Of a DNA stretch of 64,000 bases, positions 39,501-54,500 are shown piece by piece (position 1 is the stretch's first letter; each line of letters begins with the position of its first letter). The position numbers were made by a program, and so were the translations under genes. This DNA comes from Cyclina sinensis (Eukaryota > Mollusca > Bivalvia > Venerida > Veneridae), in NCBI GenBank assembly GCA_012932295.1, contig JAAONU010000013.1:7672603-7736602 (forward strand), in the 5' to 3' direction. The notes under the pieces were generated by a model. That model saw only the letters and a list, made by a program, of their open reading frames with translations. It searched no databases and had not been told where the DNA came from.

Positions 39501-42500
39501 ACATGAACTAGACATCAATACTCTGTAACAAACTGCTAACTTCCTTAAATAATCCTGAATTTGTAATGGGGCTCAAACTCATGGCCTTCAATCTGTGATT
39601 AACAATAATGAACTACCTCTGTAGATCAATATTAAACACAAACCTTGGTAGTGAAGGATCCAGCCTTACAATAATGGTTGACCATCTGATCTTTCGTGAG
39701 GAATCTGTAGTCTATAACATCACGTTTCAACACCCAGATAAAAGTTGGATTCACATTACGAACTATCCGTGACTGAAGTGAAGGAATACACTCTTTATTG
39801 TTATTTCAACATACTAGGTGTAAAATAAAATTTGAAAAATTACTGACAAGAAGAAGCCATCTCATTTTGAATCCAGATTTAAAATAATGGTTCATTTCAA
39901 TTAAAAAAGAACAGATTTCTTTAAATAATGCAATCTGGTAAAAAAAATGAGATTTTGACGATTACAGGTCAAACCAGACTAGAACATTGCTTTTCTTCTT
40001 CTATTTTTGGGGATGTTTTAGATTCTATCTTTTTCCTTGGTGACCCAGTTTCAATAAAATGGTATGTTCAGACTTTACCATTATTCCATAAATCCCATCA
40101 TCTTCTTCCCATGGTGCCACTTTCGGCTGATCATCTGAAATAAAAGCATTTAAACATTAACATATATGAAGGGGTGAATGCAAAAAACAATGCTGTCTGC
40201 TTCTTTATTTTTGGCAACTTTTTTCACATATATCCCTCAATATGCAAAACTACCTCAATAAATAAAGGTCAATAGATTAACCCTGAACATGCTGAAATTT
40301 TGTAATGGATTTGCCCAGCTTTGAATTTGGAACAGTCTATTCAAAGTTTAAGGGATTTCAATATCAAAATACAAAAATGGAGCTACCAACAGTATAGAGC
40401 CTGGTCAGACTGCACGGATGTGCAGGCTGGCCTGGCTCTATACTGGTGGCACAGGCTAATCACTTTCGGTTCCAGCACGTTAAGGGTTAAGCATGTACAG
40501 AAAATCTATCAATAGACATATGCATTCTTACTAAGATTTGTAAAATCAAGGAATGAAAAAAAGGGGTCCTAATAAAATTACACAAACAGAACATGTAAAT
40601 ATGACAGGATGACTTTATCCTTTCAAACTTTGCCCTGTAAGGTGTTTTAAAGGTACTGAAAATACTAAAAAAGGATCTACAGAAGAAAATTAGACAGTAA
40701 ATACCAACAACACAGCTGTAGAAAATATATATAGTGAATCAGAACAAGTTGACCGATGACGGCTATTATAAGGTGGGGCAAACAAATACACAAGGGCAAT
40801 CAAATACATTGAAACAATACACAACACAAACAAGAGGGCCATGAGGGCCCTAAATCATTCACCTGAATCCCATTTCTCCAGTTTCGTGATTATAGTTGTG
40901 TTAATTTATTTTGAAATTAGGCCAGTAGTGTGTAAGATTATCAAAGCTGTAAAAGTATATCAGGCAGACATGGAAAAAAATTCCTATTTTGGCCACTTAA
41001 GCAGCCATAACTCTAGGACCCATTACAGGATCAGGTTGGTTGGGGAAAAGAAAGGAGATCTATTTTTTATTAATGTTTTGTGAAAGTTTTATTAAAATTG
41101 AACTGAATGCGAGCATACTACTGTGATGTAATAGAAAAAACTATTTTCAACCTCTGTGATTTTGACCATGATCCTGGTGACCCAGTGGAAGAGGTCTTTG
41201 CCAGGTACCTCCAGACCAAACACCTAAGATTTCAGTCAATAAATGAAGGCTCCATAACAAAATCAAAAAATCTATTTTTAGCCTTGATGACCTTGACACT
41301 GAACATAGTGACCTCAAACCCAACTCAAAGGTAAAGGTTCTTGAAGTTACATACATACCGAATATCTAAGATATTGGTCAACTAAGTCTTTTGGTTTCTG
41401 AAAATAAGATTTTTATATTTTTTCTATAAAAGTTTATAAAAGCCAAGTAACCCCTGGGGTGGGGCCAATTTTGATACCTGGGCCATGGTTAGAACAAACT
41501 TGGTTGAGGTCCATAAAGCCATGTTGCACACCAAATATCCTAACTTAAGACCTTGTGGTGTCTGACCAAAAAAAAAATTTAACTTTTTTCTTATGTATGC
41601 CTATACAAAATACACTGTATAACTATTTTGACGCTTTAAGAAGCCATAACTCTTGGGCCCATGACTGGATCTGGTCAGTTCAAGAAAGCAACCAAAATAA
41701 AAAATAAACCATAACCATGCAGACAAGGTAAAATATGCCTGCTCTGCCTCTATCAGGCCATAACTCCATAATGCATGATGGTATGAGGTAATGCATGATG
41801 GAATGAGGTAATGCATGATGGAATAAGGCGGCTTTAAAAAAAGGAAATGAGATCTACTTGTGACATGTGAAATTTGGTTCAAATCAAATCAAAAATGAAA
41901 CTTAAAAAATGTGGACAAAAAATTGTTAATGCACGCATGTATGAAAGAAGATGGACATCAGGTGGTCACAAAAGCTCATCATGACCACGAAGCATTCAGG
42001 TGAGTTAAAAAATACACTTGAACAAACATTGAAAATGGAAAGGTATGGATAATGGAGAAAACACTCAGACTGATCTAACAAACAGACTGCCACAAAAATA
42101 CAGTCTAGAACAAACAGACATCAGTTAAGAGATTCACAAAGATAAACTTTGGCAAACAAATAGTTCTCATCAAGCATACAGACTGTGGTGAATGATCATA
42201 CATGTAAAATTCTTCGAACAGACTGGACCAGTTAACTTGAGTAAAACAGTTGACCCGAGCAAAAATACGAACTGGGAGCAAACAGTTCCCAGCAAACATA
42301 CTAACTGGGCAAACCAAATAAACTGGAGCAATCATACAGACTGGGCAAACAAATACACTCCAAGAAAAAAACAGATTGTGCAAACAAATAGATAGGACAA
42401 AAATATAAGTACTGGGCAAACAAACAGACTACAGACAACATAAAGGTTGGACAAACAGACTGGAGCAGACAAACAATCTGAAGAAAATGTAAAGACTAGA

Positions 42501-45500
42501 GCACACATACAGATCTAATCTAAGACACAGAATTAACAATCATATAGATAGTAACATATGTAGAGACTGGAATAAAATGTCACACTGACCAAAAGATACA
42601 TGTAACTGTGATCATGTTTAAATAGAAAGACTAAAACAACAGAGAACTTCTACACAGGACAAAAATCTTAACTTTAAAATTATTAATTTGACTGTATGTA
42701 TTTTTCTTCAGTTAACCAAAGGCTTTACAGAACTAAGTACATTTTAGGTAAACTTAACTACATTGTATTCTTCTATGTGTATGCTGTATTCTACCTAAGT
42801 TTTTTTATTCTATTTGTGTTGTATTCTAGTTAATTTTGTTTTTATTCTATCGATCAAGTGATTGAGTTCTAAGATATTCAGACTACACAGTATGTTATGT
42901 AAAATCTCAAAAAAATATTACTAGGGTTCTATTTCATTTGGTGGAGTATGTCTGTGTTCTAATGTGGTATGAATGCTCATTATGTTGAAATGAATATGAA
43001 TTGAAAATGTAACATTGGCAGTAATGTTATGTTGTGTGGTTTTATGTTTAACTATGTATACATGAGAAGATAGAATAGTTTTGCACTAAATCATCTAAGT
43101 GTTTTGAGGTGTAAGATTATACTGTGCACGTCAGGTAGACCTTACCTTGTAGTACACTCGAAGTGAACTTTGCTATAACAAAACATTTAGAGTTGTAGTA
43201 CCTGAACTTTCAAACTTGTTAAAAATTTACAAGTCACATAATATACTATAGAATTGAATATTTCATGCAAACTTGAATATTACACCAAATATTAGCTTTG
43301 GAGAGAAACGATTTGTAAATTAATTTTCTAGCGAAAACATCTGACTGATATGGTAATTGTTTAGTTGGACTTTTTCGATTTACTTGAAATCTGATTAACA
43401 ATAACAGCCTACTGAGTCAACCTTCAGACTTTATCTGATGGAATACCAAACAAAATATGAAAATCTTTTATTCTATTTATATAAATACCTATAACAAGAT
43501 TACATCAGGTCTTTAGAAGTTTTATTATATAGCAAAAATTCCTTTAAAAAAAAATCAAAGTTTGCTCTGTTTTCATCATTTTTTAAATTACAGTAAAACA
43601 TAATCAAAATTAATATCACTTACTATCACTATCTGTATCATCATCATCGTCATCATCATCATCGTCGTCGTCATCATCATCATCGTCATCATCACCACCT
43701 CGTCTTCTTCTTTTCTTTGTTTGTTTCTGAGGTCCAGGAATCCTGTAAAACTTCTCTACCCAACCTCGCTTTCTTAAACATTGTCGAACAGCAGAATACC
43801 CACCCTGTATTGTGAAAACTTTCTTCATCTGTGGAGTAAAATTTATTTATCACATAATAAAAGTATGATTAAAAGCTTTTAAAGTGACCAACTCACAGAT
43901 GGATCTCAACAATGCAAAAAAAAGGAAAAAGTTTATACATCTGGAAATTCTAGCTGTAATTATGAAGAACATATCTAAACTAAGTTACTGACACATTTTT
44001 TGTCACAGAAACACATCACAAAATATACTGGTAAAAAATTTACTCCATTAGTCACCGGGCAGATACTTTATTTATATTATTGACTGTAACAACACTGAAC
44101 AACTAGTCTCTGTGGCTCAGAGGTGTAGATCGCCACCCTATATTACTGACCAAAAAGGGCATGGACCAATCGAATTCTGGTGAAATCAAAACTGTAGTTT
44201 TTTTTTCTCTTAAATTTTAAAGAAAAAAAAATTGCTTTCTGTGAGTCAGTTGCTTTAACAAATATTCATAAATTCATCTTGTAATATACTTAAGATTGAT
44301 TTATCACAGGAAACTATTAACTTCAAGGTTTGAACTAAAGCTGAAATGCATAAAGAAATAAAACATTCTTCTGCCCCTTTCATGAGATAGACATGACATG
44401 ATAAAAACTATGATTCTGTGAAAAAATTAGCCAGTCTCCCATTAATTCAAAGAACCTTGTTCTGACAACACACAACATACCTTGATGGCTTTTTCTGCTA
44501 CATCTTTTGCTTTTGAGAGGCGATCATTGTTGCTGTTCATGGCAGTGATTTTACGAGTAAGTTTTGGGCGGCCCAGGGAGGGCATGGTTTTACTACGCGA
44601 CAGTGCCGAGCCATTTTCAATGTCATCTGAAATAAACAAAATCATAAACAATCCATCACTGTCATTTACCTAGAGGCACAGGAATTAATGCAACCAAACC
44701 AAAAGAGCTGACAATAGGAGACAACAGATCAGAATATGTCCATCCAAAGTAATATAATGCCTATCATACATATAACAAACTTCAGATTCAATATATGAAC
44801 TGCAAACCTTGCTAAAGTTGAACATCTTCATACTACATGCTTCTCTGTTAACTGACAAAAATAAAAGCCATATCCATGACTCTTTACCTATTTGAAATGA
44901 AGAGCAATTTCCCATATTAAACTGTAACTTTTTGGTAGGAATAAAACGTCTTTTACTGGGATACATCAATGGTAGGCCACATGTCTTTCTGTATGCTTCT
45001 ACTGTACTCATAAATCTAACTTCAAAGGGAGGTAACTCCATCTTTATGTCATTCTAGAATTCTTTTCCTTGTTTTCAAAATTCGTGTTCATATTCATCAA
45101 GTATACATTTCATGAACATGTGACAGACAATGCATATAATTAGCCTAGAGACTCTAAACTTAATTAATTTTTGGCAAAGTAATCCTCTCATAAAAGCTTC
45201 CTTCACTCAGATTACTATTTCTGCAATAACTGCAAACTAGGTCATAATCAAATCACAATTTTAATCTTTTAAGTCACTCATTCTTTCTTCAATGTTATAT
45301 CCAGAATATACAATGAGATACTGTTTTGAATTTGCAATTTTTTGCCACAGTGAATATTTTTAAATTCTGATTTAATGTTCAGACAACAGGAAACTGCTGT
45401 CTCATTTCAATAAATGAATTATAAACTTCAGAATGTATGTTCATTGAAATCCAATCAATTAGAAACTATAAGGTCTTGTTTTCTCCTTCAACCGAATAAT

Positions 45501-48500
45501 AAACTTTTCTGTTGTTAGAAACTGAAAAATATTATTTTCATCTTGTATTCACAATCAATAAATATTCCCTTTATGAAAAATTTAATAGCTGCAGTCTATT
45601 GCAAACATTTAAAATACACTAAACTGAAGTATACAATATAGAAATTATTCAATAAATACAAAGTGGGTAAGACTTTAATGGCTTAGCTGTTCTATGATTT
45701 ATTATGTTTACATATCAGTAAAGTGGCAATCAATGGCAAGGGATTTTGACTGTAAAAGTTTTGTAATTTGCATATTGCTCTTGGTTGAGGGCTGCACCTG
45801 AATCTTAGCAACTGATCAAAATATTACTCGCAACTGTCTCTGATTAAATAAACAATGCAAGTGATTGTGTAGTAAGCTATAAATCAAGCACACCTAAACT
45901 ATTTCGGGACAAACCTAAGGAAAATGCTCATTAGTTTCTACATTTATTTCACCTCTGTAAGGCACATGAGAGAGCAAGTATTACACAGAACTGAACACAG
46001 AATGATACTAGTAGAACTGAAGCACAGAAACACCAAAAAACAATCGGAATCATTTGTACACCTTTGTACAAAGAAATACTGCTTTCTCTTTTTTTCCCCT
46101 ATTTCTGTAACAAGCAAAAATATTCTTACAAACAAGAAAGTCTGTAACAGAAAGATGCAGTGCATCTTAGAATACACAACCTAGAGCGGGATCCGAACTC
46201 TGATCCTAGCGCATCAAAAACAACACTCTAACCACTGAGCCAAAGAATGGATTCCCTGACGCAGTTGTCAGAGGTTGTATTAAAGGAAGGAATGCACTAG
46301 ACGGTCATAACAATATACATTAAAAACATAATGTTTAAACATTTTCATTTGTAGCAATTCATTCAGAGAAAAATGAAACAAGAAACATTGTGATGTTGTG
46401 AAAAAATGTTTTCCACCTTTATCTAGGAAATACAGCTGCTTTTAAGTTATAAAGACCTTGACATTGTTCCCAGTGATCCCATGTGCAAACCCGCACTTAG
46501 CCTTAACAGAAGAAATCAACATGAAGTTTAAATATAAAAGTTCAAAACAAACTCAGGTTATTAAGCAGAAACCATTTTTAATACCTTATTGGCCCCAAAA
46601 GCAATCTCAACCTTTGTTGTCATATTATTTACTTATACACAAAAATCACATCTCATTATCTCTCTCCATTCTACACTTACTGACAATAAACTATTCATCT
46701 TTGATTACAGTTAGTGACCTTGACCTTGAACCTACATACCTATAATCCTATACACAGTTTCATCTTGATATCTATTCCTAACTAAAGTTATCCAAGAGAA
46801 AACTATTCTAAGCTTGTGATGACCATGAATCTACTACCCCAAAAACAATCTGAAACTTCGTCCTCATACTAACTACCTTATATACTAAGTTTCATTTCAC
46901 CATCTCCTTCCTAACAAAAGCTAGTTCAAGGAAACCATTTTCCACTGATCTAAGCTGGTGAACATGACCCTGAATTTTTTTACAAAAGAAGCCATACCAA
47001 CTTATGTCTCCTAAATGACCCAAAATATTATATACATGTAAATTTCATCTCAATATATCTTTCCTTGAAAACCTGGTTAAAAATGAACTAAGATCAACAG
47101 AAGGTAACTCTTTGCAAATATTGGGCTTCTTGTGTACAGAACTTTTAGGGCAAACACATTTCTAACAAAGACAAAAATCCTTTAAACTTCCTTAAATAAT
47201 GCTTCAGTCACACTACACCGTATAGCGTTAACGGACGCCAAACGCAAAGATAAATGCTACTGAAAGTTATCTGGTGATGAAAAGCATTTCCCGCTGCTGC
47301 TCGGTGCTCTCATGATCGCTGTACGGGGCGTTTAAACGTACACAACGCACAATGACCGAACGATCAGCGCACATATACCGGATGAACGACGTACAGTTAA
47401 CGGACTTCACCGTACTAGTAACGGATTTGTACCGCACAAAACGTACACGCAGCGCATGAAGAACTGACAAAACGTTCTTTGAACCTTCGATGAGCGTATT
47501 TCTACCGGTCACGTGACGGACAAAACTGGTATAAATTAACATTCCACGTCTCTCAGGACCCAGCCAAGCCTTTGACCACCACCTCCGCAGTCCTCCTTCT
47601 TCTCCTATTTTCATAAGCGATAATATCTACATTCGCATTCAACAGGTCAATACGTGCCTGGATCACGGCCGCTTGATACTGCAGGCGGGCTCTAACGCGA
47701 CACTCCATGATATGTTGATCATTAACTCAAACTATCAAAGTTTCAGAAGGTCCTTACACTTGAAATGCAGGAAAATATATGACAGTTATAACCAGGGAAA
47801 CCTCGTTTTATTCATCATCAGTTTTGTGCGGTGGACCATCGATTCATGTCTGTTATTTATCAGTTCTTATACGTCCCTTGTTCGTTATCGTCCGTTTAAA
47901 CATACGTTACATCCGCTGCATGTCCGTTAGTAGTCCGACCGTGAATAAGGTCCACCGGACAAGAACGGACTCGAACCGGACAAGTACAGAATAAGGAACG
48001 TACGAGTAACGAACAAAACGCATACCAGTGCATGGTTACCGTACATCTGACGGACAACTTTATCCGGTGGTGTACGTTCCAAATTTTGAACATGTTCAAA
48101 ACTTTCCGCCGAACGGAACGAACACCGCCGGACAAGAAGCGCAAACGCCGCATGATAAACGGAAAAGAAACGCATGTGAACGGACAAGGATGGATTGAAA
48201 ATTTTGTTATGCGTTGGACGTCTGTTAATACGGTGTAGTGTGACTGAAGCATATAACAAATATACTTCTCTTGTAAACTGTTTGACCCTAGTAGGCAAAT
48301 GGAGAGGTCAGTGCAAAATTACAACATCTTCATCTTATTTTGAAAGCAGCTGCAATGATTTTGCACAGAACCTTTAAAATATAAACTCTAACTTCCATGT
48401 TAGTGTTGACTGACTAATATCTATGTGGTATTAATCACCATTCAACCTTAATTTGACCTTAAAATTCCTAAACCGTCTTATATACAGGCTTTAAATATAT

Positions 48501-51500
48501 TGATTGGATTCAATCTACACAACTTATCAGTACTACAATATAGGACACTGAAAGAATTTGAGATTATTGTCAAATCAAAAGATTATTCAAATTGTAGACC
48601 TAATCAAACAACTGGATTACTTTTAGAAACAGTCACCACATGTAAGCAATCATAAGCAGTATAGCGGTATTTTATTATGTCATCATGGCTCTTCAATAAT
48701 GGGTGAAAAAAATATCATTTATTTATTTTTTAGTGAAGTGTAAATAAAGGCAATGGCTAGATCTGTGCTCAGGATTAACTGTCCATTGTTTCTGGCAAAT
48801 ATTTTAAAGGAATTTTATAGTAAACATCCGAGCATTTCCCATTAAAATAAGAACTATGAATTGAACCAAAAGGAAAAAATTTGTGCAATTTTGTTCCAAG
48901 GTCTCAATGTATGCAGGTTAAATTGGATGGGATATTCCTGTGGCAACAAATAAATATACACAAAAGCAGCTAAGGGAGACTAACCTAGCTCTCCAATAAT
49001 CAATTTTAATGACATGCTGTAAATTATAAGCTTTCAAAAAAAAAAAAAAAAAAAAGAACATCTTGAATAACACAATTAATTAAGTACTGGTCATGAATGG
49101 TAAGATGTTTCTGTTAATTAATTTCAATAAATTTTCTATGTCTAATTTCAACAAATTTTCAATGTCCAGGTAAGCATTGAGGGGCCATGTTTTTGCCATG
49201 CTTCCTAGCTCCTTTTTAATAATACTTCCATTTCCTCTTAAACTTATCCTCATAATCTGGATTTACATGTTTACTCTATGAGATAAGTGCTTTCAAACTT
49301 TGGACTGAAAAGGTGTTAACAGCAAAAAAACATTTTCAAATTTATTATGCATGCTTGAAAACATGAGAACAAACAGTTTTTTTCTCACTTCACAATGCAG
49401 GCAAGTGTTTGAATACAACAAGTTTGAAAATTAATCAATGTGTTCATATGACTGGCTTTTTTTGGTTTTCAATAGTCTGCTGCAAAACAAAGACTGGGCA
49501 TGACGAAAGCCTTTTTGAGCAGAATTACGAGCAATGTGCGGCCTACATCTGGAAGTTTGAGCAGGTATTTGGGGTGGGGGGGATTTTTTCAGCATTTTGG
49601 GTGAAAACTGCAATTAAAGTATTCTGACAGGGTCATGAAAATATGCTGCTGTGAAACCAAAAGTTACAGGTACTGCCAATTTGAAAAGCAGTAAACAGAC
49701 CATCTCAAATGAACCTCCATAAACTGTCATTTCTTCAAATACATTCTCATATAAACAAACCATTTGTAGCTATATTTATTCTAAGCTCTGTATTCAAGAA
49801 TTAAACAAAACTTCAGATCAATACAGAAAAAAATTAATGCTATAAAATTTCGTGACCTGCAAACAATCAAGTTTTTAACCGCAACTTTTACAGTGGAAAA
49901 TATGTTGTTACATTTTACACTGAATTTCTAAAATTATGTTGACATGCAGTGAGGGCAAAAACTGGAAGTTAGTTCACAACAAATGTTATTTTTGAATTTA
50001 TTGTCTCAAAATATGAAAAGGAAAAATGTGAAACTGAAAAGGAACCAATTAAAAGGTCAACTATTTCAAAGTATGCTCAAGAACATTTCACACATGCCCA
50101 TCATAGGGCAGGGCTGGCAAGCAGAATATAAGCATAGTATTATAGCAAAAAATCCCACACCAAGGTGCATAATGGTAAATGGTTGATCATCATATATTAC
50201 CTTCTTCTTCAATGGTGGGTGCTTTGCCTGAAACCATTATTTAATGACTAGTTTTTATGCAAATGTCATGTGCATAAAAAAATTCTTTTCTTTTTGTCAA
50301 ATGATTATAGTAATCCATGGCCAAGCCCAAAACTATGGTATGTAAATGTGAATAGAGAATCATTTACCATACTGTTGCAGCAGGCTATCAATACTATGGA
50401 AAAGCAGTGCTGTTTCAGATACAAAAGTGTACAGAAGATAGCAAAATCAATCAAGAGGGCCATGATTATCGCTCACCTGAGGACTTTGGTGGTGGTCTGC
50501 TCTAGAGCAAACATCAGAAGCAAAATTACAGTTTCTGAATTGAAAATTGTCAAAGATCTTATATTTTATACAAATAGGACCACCAGGGCAGGGCCAATTT
50601 TGACCAAAGACACATGACTTTATTAAACTTGGTAGATATCTACTAGACAATGCTTCATACAAAATATCTAAGCTTCATGTATAAGACATACAGTTTCAGA
50701 CAAGAGGAGGGGTCAATTTTGACCCTAGAAAAATAATTTGAATAATTTTTGTAGAAGCCAACTACAATGCTACACACCAAATATCTAAGGTCTAGAACTT
50801 GTGCTTTCTGAAAGGAAGATTTTCAAAAATTAAATAGGACCACTGCAGGGGGTCCAATTCTGACCCCAGGGACATAATTTTAATAAACTTGGTAGAAGTC
50901 CACTTGACAATGCAAAATAAAAAATATCTAAGATCTAATGCATACAATTTCAGTCTAGAAGATTTTTTTAATTCTTCCCCCATAATAAGCTTATGTAAAA
51001 TCAAGTGACCCTTGGGGCAGGGACATTAATGACCCAAGGGGCAAAATTTGAACAATCTAGGTATCGGACCTCTAGATGACGCTCCAAGCAAAATATCTTA
51101 GCCCTGGACATAGTGGTCTCAGATAACAAGATTTTTGAAATCTTCCCTATGTAATCTTTGTACAGGACCTCTTGATGATGCTCCAAGCAAAATATCTAAG
51201 CCATTGGCCTTGTGTTTTCAGACAAGAAGATTTTTTAAAGTTTTTCCTGCCTGTTGCCATAGCTACCAGAGTTCTTAATAGAATTCAATTTTCTGAACAA
51301 CTCTGGTATAACTTCATGCAAGGAACATCATGCCAAGTTTCATCAACTTTGGCCTGGTGGTTTTGAAGAAGTTGTTTAAAAGTCAACTGTGGATGACGGA
51401 CAACAACACCTCACCATCACAATAGCTCACCCTTGGGCACTTTGTGATCAGGTGAGCTAAAAATGAGTATCAGAATACTGCATCTAAAGCATGCCTCAGA

Positions 51501-54500
51501 ACCATGTAAAAAGCAAAAAAAAGAAATATGGTAAATAATTCAAAAAGATTTGTGCTTTTTCCTAAAAACGATGTGCAAAAGCTACGCAACCAAGTAAATT
51601 TCTACTTTTGACAAAGAATTTTTTCTGACAAAGCCAAAAAATTAAACAACAACAGGAAATATCATACCTCTTAAATCATCCACATCACTACTGTCTCCTA
51701 CTGACTTATTTCCCTTCATGTGATGTCCCCGTATTCTGGTTTTGTGACGCCTTAACACCATGTCTGGATTACCGTTAGAATAAGGTCCTGGAATTATAAT
51801 CAATTTACCTGAATGTTAACAATCAAGTTATTTTTTTCCCTTTTTTTCTGAACATAATTTTGTATGTTTATAAAACAGAATGTGATACTAGAAAAACAGA
51901 TTATGCACTCCACTGACCCTTTGCAAATGTTCTTTCCTTCATTAAACTGATTCAAGGATATATCTAATGGTTTAATCTTATAATCATATGTAAAATCACA
52001 TAGCACTGGACCCAACCCTTTTAAGTGTTAATTATCGTTATAGCATATGAAATACTGAAAAACGTTTCGAAAATATTCATACGAAAATACATTTGTAAAA
52101 TTTCTTACTCAGACTGATGTTGCTTCTGGTTTTCATATTACATGTATGATTTATCAATTATACCAAAAACTAAAAAGAAAATTTTTGAATAAAGGTTTAC
52201 AACATACCAAAACAAACTTAATATATTACTATAAATCCAAATTCCAATTCAGTTCAACAATTAAATCTGTGAATTTCCACCAACATAAAAAACAATAAAT
52301 TGATTATTTGAAATTCCTGTTTTCTTGTTGCTAAAACAATAATATTACAACATTGTTACAGCTACGAAACACTGTATGCAATTTTGAATCACTATCAATA
52401 TTCCTTTTCAATCATAATTCAATAGGAGCTATTTTCAATTGAAACTTTGATAGATTTTCTATATATGGAAATTTTAAAGTAACTATTAATTTACTCGAAG
52501 TCTGTATACTCAGATATGTTACATGAAACTATGATTTAAATATCAACCATACTGGCCATTAGAATTATTAAAAAGTTTTAGTTTCATTTACCAGACAAGA
52601 AAAATAATGAAAATCTTTGAATATTGACACCGTTATGAAAACCTTCCACTTAATTGAATTCTTTGTAAGTTATATTTGCCCAATATTCATTCTGGAAGTT
52701 TAAAATCAATTCTGATCGAATAATTATGTCAAGTCACGTAAGCAATATATATATTATCAGAAGTGAATGTATAAAGATATTTAATCTTAACCATTTATTA
52801 CATGTCTTATATAAATTATCTGGATATACATTCCCAATATTTTCGCAAAAGATAGAAGCTCTGCAACTTTTATTAGCACATGTGACATATCACAGTATAT
52901 GAGTGATTGGGCGAATGTCAGTGATGGGCCTTATGGGAGATTTTTATCTTGGCTTTAAACAGAATTAGACCAATCAATCTTTTCTGTTATCAAAAATATA
53001 TAGTGTTATATAGAAACGTTATTGTTAAATGATGTTCAACAACATTCGCAGCTACTTTTCAATGTTAAATTGATGTTGTGTCATCCATGCCCATAAGGTC
53101 GTTTATGTCAAAACACCCCACAGTTAAAAGAAACATTTTGTATACATGTACCTATTATCAGAGATAGTCCCTACACAAACCCATTCATTAGATCTCCTTT
53201 ACTTCTTGAAAAAAAAGCAATATAAAATGTGTAAAAACTTTAAAAACTGTTACAATGATTTCCAAAGACAACATCTTGAAGTTAAAACAATACTCTTTGG
53301 TATCTGTTTAAAGTCAACAACATTCAAATGATTTACAAGACTATGATTTAAAATACTTTCTATTGGAAGTTTTTGTTTTAAACTTAGAGGTCTTACCATC
53401 GAGAATTCTCTGAAGTCCAGCAGAAATACCAGTAGTGTTGCGCTGTAGGGCAGGCATTGTGTCAGATAACTCGTCTGTCTCAGATTTTGGAGTATCTGGG
53501 ATTTCAGTTTCCTGAGCGTTAGTGTTTGTATTTACACTGTCTGTTTCATCAATCTGAAATTCAAGAAGTGAAGCCATGTATACCTTGCCAATCATCCTAA
53601 TCTCATTAAGTCTACAGTGAGAATTTAAGCACATGGCCTAAAGTATGTACTCTTTGTAACATCAGCAGATTAGTGTCACATGCCTTACAATGTAAGATCC
53701 AGGGATGAAATTTCCTCCTCTTCTTCTGTATTGTTTAAGCAATTGTATTAAAAGTAGAGTCTGAGAGTGATGGAATTTTAGAAGTTTGTGTTTAATGTCG
53801 AAATGCTATTGAACTAATTGCTACGGGATGAAATTACAGTATCATACAACAAAATCTGTTGTCCCTTCAATATTTCTTTCTGGGAACGGCTATGATAAGA
53901 TCCCTTACACCAAAAAGTGCAGATTCTATGAAAATTTAAAAACATCCAATGCTGATTCAAAGAATAGCATTTAGAATGTATATCAAAGTCAATGAACAGA
54001 ACAGAACATATCTGTTATTTTTCACCCAGGTACATTTACATCATACAACATGGGGAATGATGAATGAAGTTTTCCAAATTATTATCTCTTTTAACCAGAT
54101 TTCTTTTAATCTTAATTGATAAAGTAATTAAATGTCCAAGAAGACCAGCTGAAGGAAGTCAAGATAAATGCTGAAAACATAATGAAAGTTCAGAAATCAT
54201 TTAAATTAGACGTAACAATGACTTCTTTCTTTTTTATAAGGAACAGAAGACTTCTATATTTCATTCTGCTCACTGATTATCTTAACCACTTCCAAATTTA
54301 TTTTATTCCTTTATGCTACACTGTATATTAAAAATAAAATTCTACAAAAAATATAGTCCTTCCTTACTCCAGAACATCTCATAGACCCAACCTCCATGAA
54401 ACCATGAACACCAATGGTTACTTACTATGCAGTAAATTTACCTTACAGTAGTCAAAACAGGTGTTTCAATATTTGTACACAATGATAACAACACCCATAA

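Noticed and set aside
42105..42419. 104-codon minus frame rich in Cys, Phe and Leu
   Set aside because: Periodic by-product of the 22-25 bp minisatellite.
43616..43828. Met at 43828 as a gene start
   Set aside because: It is preceded by a splice acceptor, and exon e supplies the conserved upstream helix in frame.
44685..45041. 118-codon minus frame starting [10 protein letters not shown]
   Set aside because: It begins at a GGAGGTAACTCC dispersed-repeat word, lacks an acceptor and donor of matching phase, and is not needed between exons c/d and e.
47267..48298. Several 115-123 codon frames on the minus strand
   Set aside because: They lie inside the inverted-repeat element. Low stop frequency comes from its GC-rich sequence, and only the short Harbinger-like pieces look protein-derived.
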